Positions 7,603 to 15,290 of a DNA stretch of 46,575 nucleotides are shown in pieces. Source of the DNA: an uncultured Lachnospiraceae bacterium (lineage in GTDB: Bacteria > Bacillota > Clostridia > Lachnospirales > Lachnospiraceae); assembly GCA_947626365.1 (NCBI GenBank), contig CANQRW010000022.1:1-46575 (forward strand), given 5' to 3'. The notes under the pieces were generated by a model, which saw nothing but the letters and a program-made list of their open reading frames with translations, was not told the DNA's origin and ran no database searches. Each line of letters starts with the position of its first letter. Position 1 is the first letter of the stretch. The translations under genes and the position numbers were made by a program.

Positions 7603-8994
7603 ATGAAAAGAAAAATCGCACTGTTACTTGCCGGCGTTCTCGCGGTATCCGCGCTGACCGCCTGCGGCGGAGGTTCTTCCTCTTCTTCTGATGCAGGCGC
7701 TGCTGCCGACACTACTGCCGCTGCTGCTGATGCAGGCGCTGCTGCCGACACCACTGCCGCTGCTGCTGACGCAGGTTCCGCGGAAGGCGGAAAGAACCTG
7801 GTCTGCTACTGGTGGGGCAATCAGGTTCGTAACGAGAGAACCGCTGCTGCTCTGGAACTGTATGAGCAGAACAACCCCGGCGTATCCATCGACCCGCAGT
7901 TCGCTGACTGGGGCGGTTACTGGGATAAGCTGGCTACCCTGGCAGCCGGCAACTCCATGCCCGACGTCCTTCAGATGGACTACATGTATGTAGACCAGTA
8001 CGCTAAGAGCGGCCTTCTGGTTGACCTGACGCCCTACATCGAGAACGGCACCCTGGACTGCTCTCAGATTTCTGAGAACACCATGGCTTCCGGCACCATC
8101 GACGGCGGCGTATACGCCATCTGCGCAGGAATCAACTCCCCGGCGCTGATCTACGACAAGACCCTGACCGACAGCATCGGCCTGACCATCAAGGACAACA
8201 TGACCATGGATGAGTTCTTTGAGTACTCCCGTGAGATCAATGAGAAAACCGGCGTGAAGACCGATATCAGCTATGGTACGGTTAACTCCTACAGCGAGTA
8301 CTTCATGCGTTCCTTCGACATCGTTCCCTTCGGCGACAAGAAGATGAACGGAACTGCCGAGGACTGGATTCCCTTCTTCGCGCAGTACGTAACCGGCCTG
8401 GACGAGGGCTGGCTCATCGACCCCAGCATCTTTGCTGAGATCTCCATCGGCGCTATCGAGCAGATGCCCATGGTTTACGGCTCCTCTCCCGAGACCCGTT
8501 CCTGGTGCGCTCTGGCCAACTCCAACCAGCTGGCAGCCGCTATCAACGCTGCTCCCGAAGGCATGGAGCTTGGAATCACCACATGGCCCGCATATGATCC
8601 TGTGAAGTCCGATTACTTAAAGTCCAGCCAGTTCTTCTCCATCGGCGCAGGTTCCGCCAACGAGGAAGAGGCTGTTAAGGTCCTGAACTTCCTGATCAAC
8701 GACATCGATGCCAACAAGATCCTTCTTGGTGAGAGAGGCGTTCCGGCTCCCGCTAATGTAGCAGAAGCCATCGCTCCCCTTCTGAGCGAGACCGACCAGG
8801 AAGTTACCGCTTTCATCAACGACGTAGTTACCCCCAACTGTTCCCCGATCAACCCGCCGCAGCCCGATGGCGCCAGCGAGGTTTACGATCTGCTGAACCG
8901 TGTAGTTGAGGAAGTCTGCTACCGTCAGAGAACCGCTGAGGACGCAGCTGCCTACTTCTTCGAGGAAGCCAACAAGATCATGGCCACCAAGTAA
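7603..8994 (+). CDS. Sugar ABC transporter substrate-binding lipoprotein (CUT1 type)
   Basis: This 463-residue family-1 extracellular solute-binding protein starts with a signal peptide ending in the lipobox LTAC (Cys21), so it is lipid-anchored outside the membrane. A low-complexity Ala/Asp/Thr linker (about 30-58) contains a 13-residue tandem repeat. The mature part begins KNLVCYWWGNQ and has the family features WGGYWDKLATLAAGNSMPDV and NFLINDIDANKILLGERGVP. It delivers sugars to the permeases encoded next. The ribosome site is AAGGAGG. A truncated paralogue lies at 6213-6498. A hairpin follows the stop, which probably keeps its expression higher than that of the permeases. Confidence 0.93.
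   Translation: MKRKIALLLAGVLAVSALTACGGGSSSSSDAGAAADTTAAAADAGAAADTTAAAADAGSAEGGKNLVCYWWGNQVRNERTAAALELYEQNNPGVSIDPQFADWGGYWDKLATLAAGNSMPDVLQMDYMYVDQYAKSGLLVDLTPYIENGTLDCSQISENTMASGTIDGGVYAICAGINSPALIYDKTLTDSIGLTIKDNMTMDEFFEYSREINEKTGVKTDISYGTVNSYSEYFMRSFDIVPFGDKKMNGTAEDWIPFFAQYVTGLDEGWLIDPSIFAEISIGAIEQMPMVYGSSPETRSWCALANSNQLAAAINAAPEGMELGITTWPAYDPVKSDYLKSSQFFSIGAGSANEEEAVKVLNFLINDIDANKILLGERGVPAPANVAEAIAPLLSETDQEVTAFINDVVTPNCSPINPPQPDGASEVYDLLNRVVEEVCYRQRTAEDAAAYFFEEANKIMATK
7690..7767 (+). repeat. 39-bp in-frame tandem repeat in the lipoprotein linker
   Basis: Two copies (7690-7728, 7729-7767), differing by a single base, encode the 13-residue unit DAGAAADTTAAAA in the spacer between lipid anchor and binding domain. 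Copy number could vary between strains and alter tether length. Confidence 0.85.
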
Positions 8995-9038
8995 TTGCTG
9001 CCAGGTAATTTATTCCAATCTGTTACATAACGATTCAA

Positions 9039-9079
9039 AGAGGGGCAGGGCAGCCTGAACTGCCCCTCTTATCTTTTCT
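9039..9079 (+). terminator. Intercistronic hairpin between binding protein and permeases
   Basis: A perfect 10-bp stem AGAGGGGCAG (9039-9048) / CTGCCCCTCT (9060-9069) is followed by a T-rich TATCTTTTCT. In transporter operons such hairpins act as partial terminators or RNA-stabilising ends after the binding-protein gene. Confidence 0.75.
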
Positions 9080-9158
9080 AAGGCCGACGGAAAACAGTTC
9101 CGCCGGTCCGCCTGCAGACAGTCCTGCGGCTCAGGCAAATAAATCAAGGGGGACGCAC

Positions 9159-10073
9159 ATGAATAACAAAAAGAAACAAATGACGTTAAAGCAGTTCATG
9201 GGCCAGGAAAGCACGGCCGGCGTGGTATTCAGCCTTCCGTTCATCATCGGCTTTCTTCTGTTCATGATCGTGCCCATGTTTATTTCACTGTACTACTCTT
9301 TCTGCGACTACAACATTCTGAATCCCGCGACATTCGCAGGTGTCAAGAATTATGTTAAAATGTTTACGGATGATCCCACCTTCTGGAAGACCATCCAGGT
9401 AACCTTCTACTTCGCCCTGGTTTCCGTGCCGCTGCGTCTGATCTTCGCTCTGATCGTAGCCATGATCCTTCAGAAGACCACTCTGGCAACCGGTTTCTAC
9501 CGGGCGGCTTACTACCTTCCCTCCATCATCGGCGGCTCCGTGGCCGTGGCTATTTTGTGGAGAAGAATGTTTGCCGCTGACGGCGTGTTCAACAGCCTTC
9601 TGGGCGTCATCGGAATCAAAACCAGCTTTGCCTGGCTGGGCAATGTCAACACCGCCATCTGGATGCTGATCATCCTGGCTGTATGGCAGTTCGGTTCCTC
9701 CATGCTGATCTTTTTGTCTTCCTTAAAGCAGATTCCTGTATCTCTGTACGAGGCTGCCAGAGTGGACGGAGCCAGCAAATGGAAACAATTCTGGAGCATT
9801 ACCCTTCCTCTGCTGACCCCCACCATTTTCTTCAACCTGGTCATGCAGATGATCAACGGCTTCCTGGCATTCACACAGTGCTTCATCATTACCCAGGGAC
9901 GTCCGCTGAATTCCACCCTGTTCTACACCGTTTACATGTATCAGCAGTCCTTCGAGTTCTACAATACCGGATACGGCGCTGCCCTTGCGTGGGTCATGCT
10001 CGGTATCATCGGCCTGATCACGATCGTCCTGTTCGCTACCAAACGGTTCTGGGTCTATTCGGAAGGAGTGTGA
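9159..10073 (+). CDS. Sugar ABC transporter permease, MalF-like
   Basis: This 304-residue protein with about six membrane segments carries the EAA loop EAARVDGASKWKQFWSITLP (about 195-214), the docking site for the ATPase. The GXXFXLPFIIGF N-terminal helix and overall length fit CUT1 permeases related to MalF/YteP. It forms the membrane channel with the following permease. No ATPase gene is in the operon, so a shared MsmX-type ATPase encoded elsewhere is presumed. The ribosome site is AGGGGG. It is 164 bp after the binding-protein gene, beyond the hairpin. Confidence 0.93.
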   Translation: MNNKKKQMTLKQFMGQESTAGVVFSLPFIIGFLLFMIVPMFISLYYSFCDYNILNPATFAGVKNYVKMFTDDPTFWKTIQVTFYFALVSVPLRLIFALIVAMILQKTTLATGFYRAAYYLPSIIGGSVAVAILWRRMFAADGVFNSLLGVIGIKTSFAWLGNVNTAIWMLIILAVWQFGSSMLIFLSSLKQIPVSLYEAARVDGASKWKQFWSITLPLLTPTIFFNLVMQMINGFLAFTQCFIITQGRPLNSTLFYTVYMYQQSFEFYNTGYGAALAWVMLGIIGLITIVLFATKRFWVYSEGV

Positions 10074-10079
10074 TAAATC

Positions 10080-10925
10080 ATGTTAATGAAGAGAAGAATC
10101 GGAACAGTTGTTTATCACGTATTGGTATGCGGCTTTGGCCTGGTTATGATCTATCCCCTGGTCTGGATGGTCATGAGCTCCTTCAAGCCTACTAACACGA
10201 TTTTCACCACAGCCAGCCAGCTGATCCCGGCGAATCCGACGCTGGAGAACTACTCTAACGGCTGGGCAGGATTTGCGAAGATTACCTTTGCAAGGTTCTT
10301 CAGCAACTCCCTGTTCATCTCCATTATCGCTACCATCGGTACGGTCATTTCCTCCGCTCTGGTTGGATACGGCCTGTCCCGCTGCCAGTTCTTCGGAAGA
10401 AGGATCCTGTTCGTGGCCATGCTTCTGTCCATGATGCTTCCCGCGCAGGTTCTGATGATCCCTCAGTATCTGTGGTATCAGAAGCTGGGCTGGGTCGGCA
10501 GCTACAAGCCCCTGATCATACCTTACTTCTTCGCCATCCAGGGCTTCTTCGTATACCTGACCATGAACTTCATCGACGGTATTCCGAGAGAACTGGATGA
10601 GGCTGCCAAGATCGACGGCTGCTCCTACTACGGAATCTTTGCAAGGGTTATCTTTCCCCTGATCACACCGGCTCTGATCACCGGCTGCATCTTCTCCTTC
10701 ATGTGGAGATGGGACGATTTCCTTTCCGCTCTGCTTTACGTCAATGAGTCCGCCAAATATCCGGTGAGCCTGGCGCTGAAGCTGTTCAGTGACCCTGGTT
10801 CCTCCTCCGACTACGGCGCCATGTTCGCCATGGCTACCCTGTCCATCATGCCTGCAGTGCTTATGTTCATCTTCCTGCAGAAGTACCTGGTAGAAGGAAT
10901 CAGCACCTCCGGTCTGAAGGGCTGA
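10080..10925 (+). CDS. Sugar ABC transporter permease, MalG-like
   Basis: The 281-residue second channel subunit has six predicted membrane segments and the EAA loop DEAAKIDGCSYYGIFARVIF (about 178-197). The C-terminus EGISTSGLKG is typical of CUT1 MalG-type permeases, where the final GG/KG region contacts the ATPase. It starts 6 bp after the first permease with AAGGAG upstream. It is the last gene of the operon, and repeat hairpins that can end transcription follow. Confidence 0.93.
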   Translation: MLMKRRIGTVVYHVLVCGFGLVMIYPLVWMVMSSFKPTNTIFTTASQLIPANPTLENYSNGWAGFAKITFARFFSNSLFISIIATIGTVISSALVGYGLSRCQFFGRRILFVAMLLSMMLPAQVLMIPQYLWYQKLGWVGSYKPLIIPYFFAIQGFFVYLTMNFIDGIPRELDEAAKIDGCSYYGIFARVIFPLITPALITGCIFSFMWRWDDFLSALLYVNESAKYPVSLALKLFSDPGSSSDYGAMFAMATLSIMPAVLMFIFLQKYLVEGISTSGLKG

Positions 10926-10976
10926 TGGTATCGGAACAAACAACAGTTATTCATAGCAAAAACAAGAAGCAAATAC

Positions 10977-11100
10977 AAAAAACGCGTCACTGGCGCGTTT
11001 TTTGTATACTGACGTAATACAAAAAAGAGCGTCTCTGGCGCGTTTTTTGTATACTGACGTAATACAAAAAAGAGCGTCTCTGGCGCTCTTTTCGTATACG
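10977..11100 (+). repeat. Three tandem copies of the hairpin-plus-tail repeat at a convergent junction
   Basis: Copy A (10977-11018) and copy B (11021-11063) are a hairpin plus tail ATACTGACGTAAT. Copy C (11066-11100) has a perfect GAGCG...CGCTC hairpin but a decayed tail. All run in the + direction. The hairpins carry A-runs on one side and T-runs on the other, so they can terminate both the sugar operon and the leftward antiporter operon that ends at 11121. The 195 bp between the genes hold nothing else. Confidence 0.85.
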
Positions 11101-11120
11101 GATGGAAAAGAGGCTCCCTT

Positions 11121-13463
11121 TTATCTCCCGAAGAACATGAACAGCAGGTATCCCAGCGTTATGCACAGGCCGATGCAGAACAGCATAAGGCCGAAGGAGA
11201 AACTGGTCTCCACCAGCCGGAAGATATGCTTAATCTGTTCCTCCCCGCGGACCAGACGAAGGGAGGCAGACTCCCTCACTGGAACCATACCCTCTTCCTT
11301 CCCGGAAGCGCCGGCTGCCGCCATATGCGACGCTCTTCTTCTCTCCGGCGACAATCTTTCTTTCAGCCCCGCCGCTCCATCGAGCACAGCTCCCAGAACA
11401 TGGGCCGCCAGATCGGTATCATGAGCCTCTCTCGCAGGTTTAATCTGACTGTGGGTGGTCAGCCTGGCCAGCCGGACAACTCCGTCAGTGGTGCTGTCCA
11501 AAAAGCGGGAAAATACCGTCGATATCACAAGCGTCACATGAAAGACTACACTGAGAAGCTGTTCCAGCATAGCGCAGGCCGTTCCGCAGATCGCCGGCAG
11601 GGCCACCTGCAGCACCGGACGGTACACCAGATTCTCCAGATCCAGCCACTGGGGCCAGCGGTTCACATAGTGCCTGCCCTCTCCCTCTTTTTCCATCAGA
11701 AGACCTCGGATCACCACCGCATACAGGAAGATTCCGATGCCGATACTGATCAGTCCGCCCTTCAGGTTGGCAAAGGAGAAATACGCCACCTCATGGGCGT
11801 GGCCCTCCATATGGAAGAAGCTTTCGCCCAGACGGGCGATATTGTCCATGGTAATGTGAGGCGTCAGGCCCAGAATGGGACACAGTGCCGCGGCTGCGGC
11901 CAGGGCTGTTCCGCTGGCGGCGTTCATGTACACCTTCCCGCCCTTTTCAGCATCCTTAACAACAGCTCCACCCGCGACGGCTCCGCTCGCACCGGCTCCG
12001 CGGCTTCGGACAGCACTGCTGCACAGAGCGTCGAACTCCGCCTGTCTGGTAGGGTGTTTATCTACAAACAGAGCCACAAACAGCTTCAGCATATAAGACA
12101 CGGTCATGCCGCCTGTGATGAGGAATACCCACTCGGCCGCGTGCCAGAACAGGGGGCCGCCCACAAATTCCATGTATTCCACGATGCTCTCGTGGATCAG
12201 AGTCTTGCTGATATATCCGTTCCACAATGGGATGCCTCCGATTCCCAGGGCCCCCATGAGAAACGCGAACATGAGCACCGGCTTGTTCCGGCCGAAGCCG
12301 CGGATGTCATCCAGCTCCAGCTGATGCAGATTCATATACACCGCGCCGGCACAGAGGAACAGAACCAGTTTAAACAGGGAATGGTTCATCATGTGGAGAA
12401 ACGCTCCCCGCACCGCCAGGCTGTTGCCCTCCCCCACGCTTCGGAGAAGGCAGGCCATGCCGATTCCCGTCAGGATAAATCCAATCTGGGACACGGAGGA
12501 ACAGGCCAGGGTCCGCTTCAGGTTGGTGGAAAACACCGCCAGAAGAGCTCCCAGGAACATGGTAATAAGGCCCAATACCGCGATGAGAAGTCCCCAGGCA
12601 TGGTCGGAACCGAACATGACGCAGGACACCACAATAATGCCAAAGACGCCGGTCTTAGTCAGAATGCCAGACAGCAGGGCGCTGGCCGGAGCCGGAGCCT
12701 CGGGATGAGCCTTGGGAAGCCAGATATGCAGCGGGAAACACCCTGCCTTGGCTCCGAAGCCAAAGAGCATCAGCGCGGCCGCCGTGTAAAGCTGAGCCTT
12801 CGCCGTCGGGAAAAAGCTCCCGGACAGTCCCGTCATATTTCCGCCCCACGGCATTTCCGAAACCTTAGCCGCGACCCAGACAGAGGTCGGTCCGTCCGCG
12901 CCGCCGATGACAGAAACCGCCGCGCCGGCATCTCCGCCTATGACAGAGACCGCCGCGCCCTCCGCTGCCGCCGCGGACAGGGCGTTTCCTGCCCCCAGGG
13001 GCCATTTTCCTGCCATCACCGCCTCCGCCAGAGGGCCGATGGCGTCCATCTCCAGGGTTCCCAGCAGGTCATAGAGAAGAAACAGTCCCATCAGCATGAC
13101 CATGCCGCCGATGACCGCCACCGCCAGATAGGTCTCCGCCGCCCGCAGGCTGGGCTTCCGCTCGTCGAACGCCACCCACACGTAGGAGGTAAAGGACATG
13201 ATCTCAAAGAAGATAAAAGTGGTAAACAGATCCGCCGACCAGAACACCCCTACCGTAGCGAAGAAGGTGGCCCAGAAGAACAGATAGTACCGCATTTTAT
13301 TCTTATAGTGGGACATATATTCTCTGGAGAAGATTCCGCTGACCGTCCACATCAGTATGGCAATACAGGTATAGACCAGCCGGAACCCGTCCAGCCGGAG
13401 GTGCATGCCCATTCCGCAGAATCCCGGTATCACCAGATCAAACAGCTTCCATCCCTGGCTCAT
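11121..13463 (-). CDS. ND5/MrpA-like antiporter subunit with inserted decarboxylase-type motif
   Basis: This 780-residue membrane protein is the last gene of the antiporter operon. It keeps the proton-path residues of NuoL/MrpA-type subunits: Glu87 in FIFFEIMSF, Lys239 in GAKAGCFPLHIWLPKAHPEA and Lys270 in ILTKTGVF. A loop at about 163-205, absent from the sister subunits, holds two tandem copies of AAVSVIGG, the second continuing ADGPTSVWVAAK. That string is the signature of Na+-translocating decarboxylase beta subunits. A second Ala/Gly-rich insertion lies at about 475-515. The C-terminal 200 residues include a lateral-helix-like segment and a final membrane helix. It overlaps the preceding gene by 4 bp. 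Confidence 0.87.
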   Translation of the reverse strand: MSQGWKLFDLVIPGFCGMGMHLRLDGFRLVYTCIAILMWTVSGIFSREYMSHYKNKMRYYLFFWATFFATVGVFWSADLFTTFIFFEIMSFTSYVWVAFDERKPSLRAAETYLAVAVIGGMVMLMGLFLLYDLLGTLEMDAIGPLAEAVMAGKWPLGAGNALSAAAAEGAAVSVIGGDAGAAVSVIGGADGPTSVWVAAKVSEMPWGGNMTGLSGSFFPTAKAQLYTAAALMLFGFGAKAGCFPLHIWLPKAHPEAPAPASALLSGILTKTGVFGIIVVSCVMFGSDHAWGLLIAVLGLITMFLGALLAVFSTNLKRTLACSSVSQIGFILTGIGMACLLRSVGEGNSLAVRGAFLHMMNHSLFKLVLFLCAGAVYMNLHQLELDDIRGFGRNKPVLMFAFLMGALGIGGIPLWNGYISKTLIHESIVEYMEFVGGPLFWHAAEWVFLITGGMTVSYMLKLFVALFVDKHPTRQAEFDALCSSAVRSRGAGASGAVAGGAVVKDAEKGGKVYMNAASGTALAAAAALCPILGLTPHITMDNIARLGESFFHMEGHAHEVAYFSFANLKGGLISIGIGIFLYAVVIRGLLMEKEGEGRHYVNRWPQWLDLENLVYRPVLQVALPAICGTACAMLEQLLSVVFHVTLVISTVFSRFLDSTTDGVVRLARLTTHSQIKPAREAHDTDLAAHVLGAVLDGAAGLKERLSPERRRASHMAAAGASGKEEGMVPVRESASLRLVRGEEQIKHIFRLVETSFSFGLMLFCIGLCITLGYLLFMFFGR
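12864..12960 (-). other. Inserted IGGADGPT peptide within the ND5-like subunit
   Basis: Residues about 168-200 of the protein encoded at 11121-13463 contain a 33-bp tandem duplication giving VSVIGG twice, then VSVIGGADGPTSVWVAAK. Oxaloacetate, methylmalonyl-CoA and glutaconyl-CoA decarboxylase beta subunits share IGGADGPT at their Na+/H+-binding region. Here it sits in a loop between two membrane segments of an unrelated fold. Confidence 0.7.
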
Positions 13464-15127
13464 CCCGCCTCACCTCCAATCATCTCTAATATTTTAAGAA
13501 GGGGCTCCGGATGGAGACCGATGACAAATATCATGATCACAAAAATCACCAGGGGCACCAGCATGAGCCAGCTGGGATCAGAAGCCTCCCGCTCCTCTCC
13601 CTCTGTCCGAACTGAGGTCCCTGAGGACTGCGCCGCGCCTGCCGAAGCGGCGTTTCCGGAAGAAGAAACCGCGCCTGCCGAAACGGTGCTCCCGGAGGAA
13701 GAAACCGCTCCTGCCGAAACGGCGCTCCCGGAGGACAGGGCCGCCCCCACCGCCGGGAAGAAGGCCCGAATCGCCACCGTCAGCATATAGATTCCGGTCA
13801 TCAGCGCCGAATAAAGGATTACTCCCACGCCCACATAAGGGATGAACCCGCCGGGGATTCCGGCAGCCACCGCGTCGCCTCCCCAGGACAAAGCCGCCTG
13901 GATCAGGTTCCATTTGCTGATAAATCCGGCAAACAGGGGGATTCCCATGAGGGACAGTCCCGACATCAAAAAGCAGGTGAAGGTCACCGGCATTTTCCGG
14001 CCCAGGCCGTCCAGCTGATGAATGTAGGTCTTTTCTGTCTGATGCATGATGGCGCCGGCACAGAAGAAAGCGCATATCTTCATAAACGCGTGGGCCACCA
14101 GATGAGTCAGGGCTCCTATGAGTCCCAGAGGCGTCATGATCGAAGCGCCGAAAAGAATATAGGACAGATTGCTGACCGTGGAATAAGCCAGCCGCCGTTT
14201 CAGATGGATCTCCTTCACCGCCATGGTAGAGCCGAAGGTAATGGTGACGAGGGCCGCCGTCATGGCCGCCCACTGGGCCCAGGTTCCCCGCAGGAAACTG
14301 GTTCCGTAGATGAAATAGGTAAACCGAAGCACCGCGAAGGCGCCGGATTTTACCACCGCCACCGCGTGAAGCAGGGCCGTCACCGGCGTAGGCGCCACAG
14401 ACGCCTTGGGCAGCCAGTCATGGAAGGGGAAAATCGCCGCTTTCACGCCGAAGCCGAAGAACGCCAGCACATACACCAGAAGAAGGAGATTTTTGTGCTG
14501 CCCTGCCAGCTCCGGATTCAGCATGCCGCCGGCCACGAATTCCGTGGTGCCGATGGCGGAATAGGACAGGACGAACACCAACCCGATAAAGGCGAAAGCC
14601 GCGCCGCCGATGGAATAATACAGATACTGGCGGCTGGCTCTGGCCGCCTCCCTGGTCATGGGATACAGCACCAGAGGCAGCGTGACAAAGGTCAGCATCT
14701 CATAGAACAGATACATGGTTATGAGATTGCCGGCCAGGGCCACCCCCAGAGTGACGCCGTAGGTCATGGTGTAGAAGGCGAAAAACATGGGCCTTCTGCT
14801 CTCATTCTTCATATATTCAAAGGAGTACAGGGTCGCCAGGGGCCACAGAAACGACACCAAACCGGCGAACACACTGCCCATCAAATCCAGTTTAAACATC
14901 ACGGTCAGCTGGCCGTACAGCCGAAACAGCACCAGATTGCCGCTGCGGCCGCCGGTGGAGATAATCAGCGCCGCCACCATCAGGCTGTTGACCAGCACCA
15001 GGCACTCCGTCACGATCTCCATCGTCCGCTCATGATGTCCGCTCCTGATAGGGTTATTGAATATCAAAAGCAGAAATCCGAAGATGATGGGAAGCAGCAC
15101 CACTGCCGTCATCAATGAATCATACAT
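13460..15127 (-). CDS. ND4/MrpD-like antiporter subunit
   Basis: This 555-residue polytopic membrane protein has Glu143 (LFYEMLTF), Lys229 (GVKAAIFPFHDWLPKAS) and Lys260 (VVKSGAF), the conserved charges of the half-channels in NuoM/MrpD-type proteins. The segment HAFMKICAFFCAGAI carries the usual His/Lys of the later channel. Residues about 465-505, between the last two membrane segments, form a Ser/Ala/Gly repeat with a 12-residue period that close relatives would not need. The ribosome site GACGGAGGAAGAG precedes the ATG. A 155-bp gap with tandem repeats separates it from the previous gene. Confidence 0.9.
   Translation of the reverse strand: MYDSLMTAVVLLPIIFGFLLLIFNNPIRSGHHERTMEIVTECLVLVNSLMVAALIISTGGRSGNLVLFRLYGQLTVMFKLDLMGSVFAGLVSFLWPLATLYSFEYMKNESRRPMFFAFYTMTYGVTLGVALAGNLITMYLFYEMLTFVTLPLVLYPMTREAARASRQYLYYSIGGAAFAFIGLVFVLSYSAIGTTEFVAGGMLNPELAGQHKNLLLLVYVLAFFGFGVKAAIFPFHDWLPKASVAPTPVTALLHAVAVVKSGAFAVLRFTYFIYGTSFLRGTWAQWAAMTAALVTITFGSTMAVKEIHLKRRLAYSTVSNLSYILFGASIMTPLGLIGALTHLVAHAFMKICAFFCAGAIMHQTEKTYIHQLDGLGRKMPVTFTCFLMSGLSLMGIPLFAGFISKWNLIQAALSWGGDAVAAGIPGGFIPYVGVGVILYSALMTGIYMLTVAIRAFFPAVGAALSSGSAVSAGAVSSSGSTVSAGAVSSSGNAASAGAAQSSGTSVRTEGEEREASDPSWLMLVPLVIFVIMIFVIGLHPEPLLKILEMIGGEAG
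13613..13735 (-). repeat. 36-bp in-frame tandem repeat in the ND4-like subunit
   Basis: About 3.4 copies encode SGSAVSAGAVSS-like units (residues about 466-505) in a hydrophilic loop before the last membrane segment. The period is a multiple of three, so length changes keep the frame. Confidence 0.8.
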
Positions 15128-15168
15128 GACTCTTCCTCCGTCAAACCTAAATGTAACCGAACTCCGCG

Positions 15169-15290
15169 CCGCCTGCCCGGCAGACAGACAAGTCTCACAC
15201 GCCGCCGCTCAGCAGGCAAATTCGCAATACTGCCACTCAGCGGGCAGGCGAGTTTCTCGCAAGCCGCCTGCTCTTCTGCCCGCTACAGGA
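15169..15290. repeat. Imperfect 31-33-bp tandem repeat between two antiporter genes
   Basis: Units begin CCGCC(T/G)GC at 15169, 15202, 15233 (CCACTCAGC) and 15264. On the transcribed strand they can form nested hairpins, for example GCGAG/CTCGC inside GCAGGCG/CGCCTGC. It fills the only long gap in a tightly packed operon and overlaps the end of the upstream gene by a few codons. Confidence 0.5.

Noticed and set aside
10977-11100. Possible small CRISPR array
   Set aside because: Units are contiguous hairpins with tails and no unique spacers of constant length, and no cas gene is present.
11226-13790. Very long (854-codon) open frame on the plus strand, antisense to two antiporter genes
   Set aside because: It mirrors a GC-rich, membrane-protein gene with conserved channel residues on the other strand. 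Its product is His/Gln/Arg-rich with no recognisable domain, as expected for an antisense shadow.
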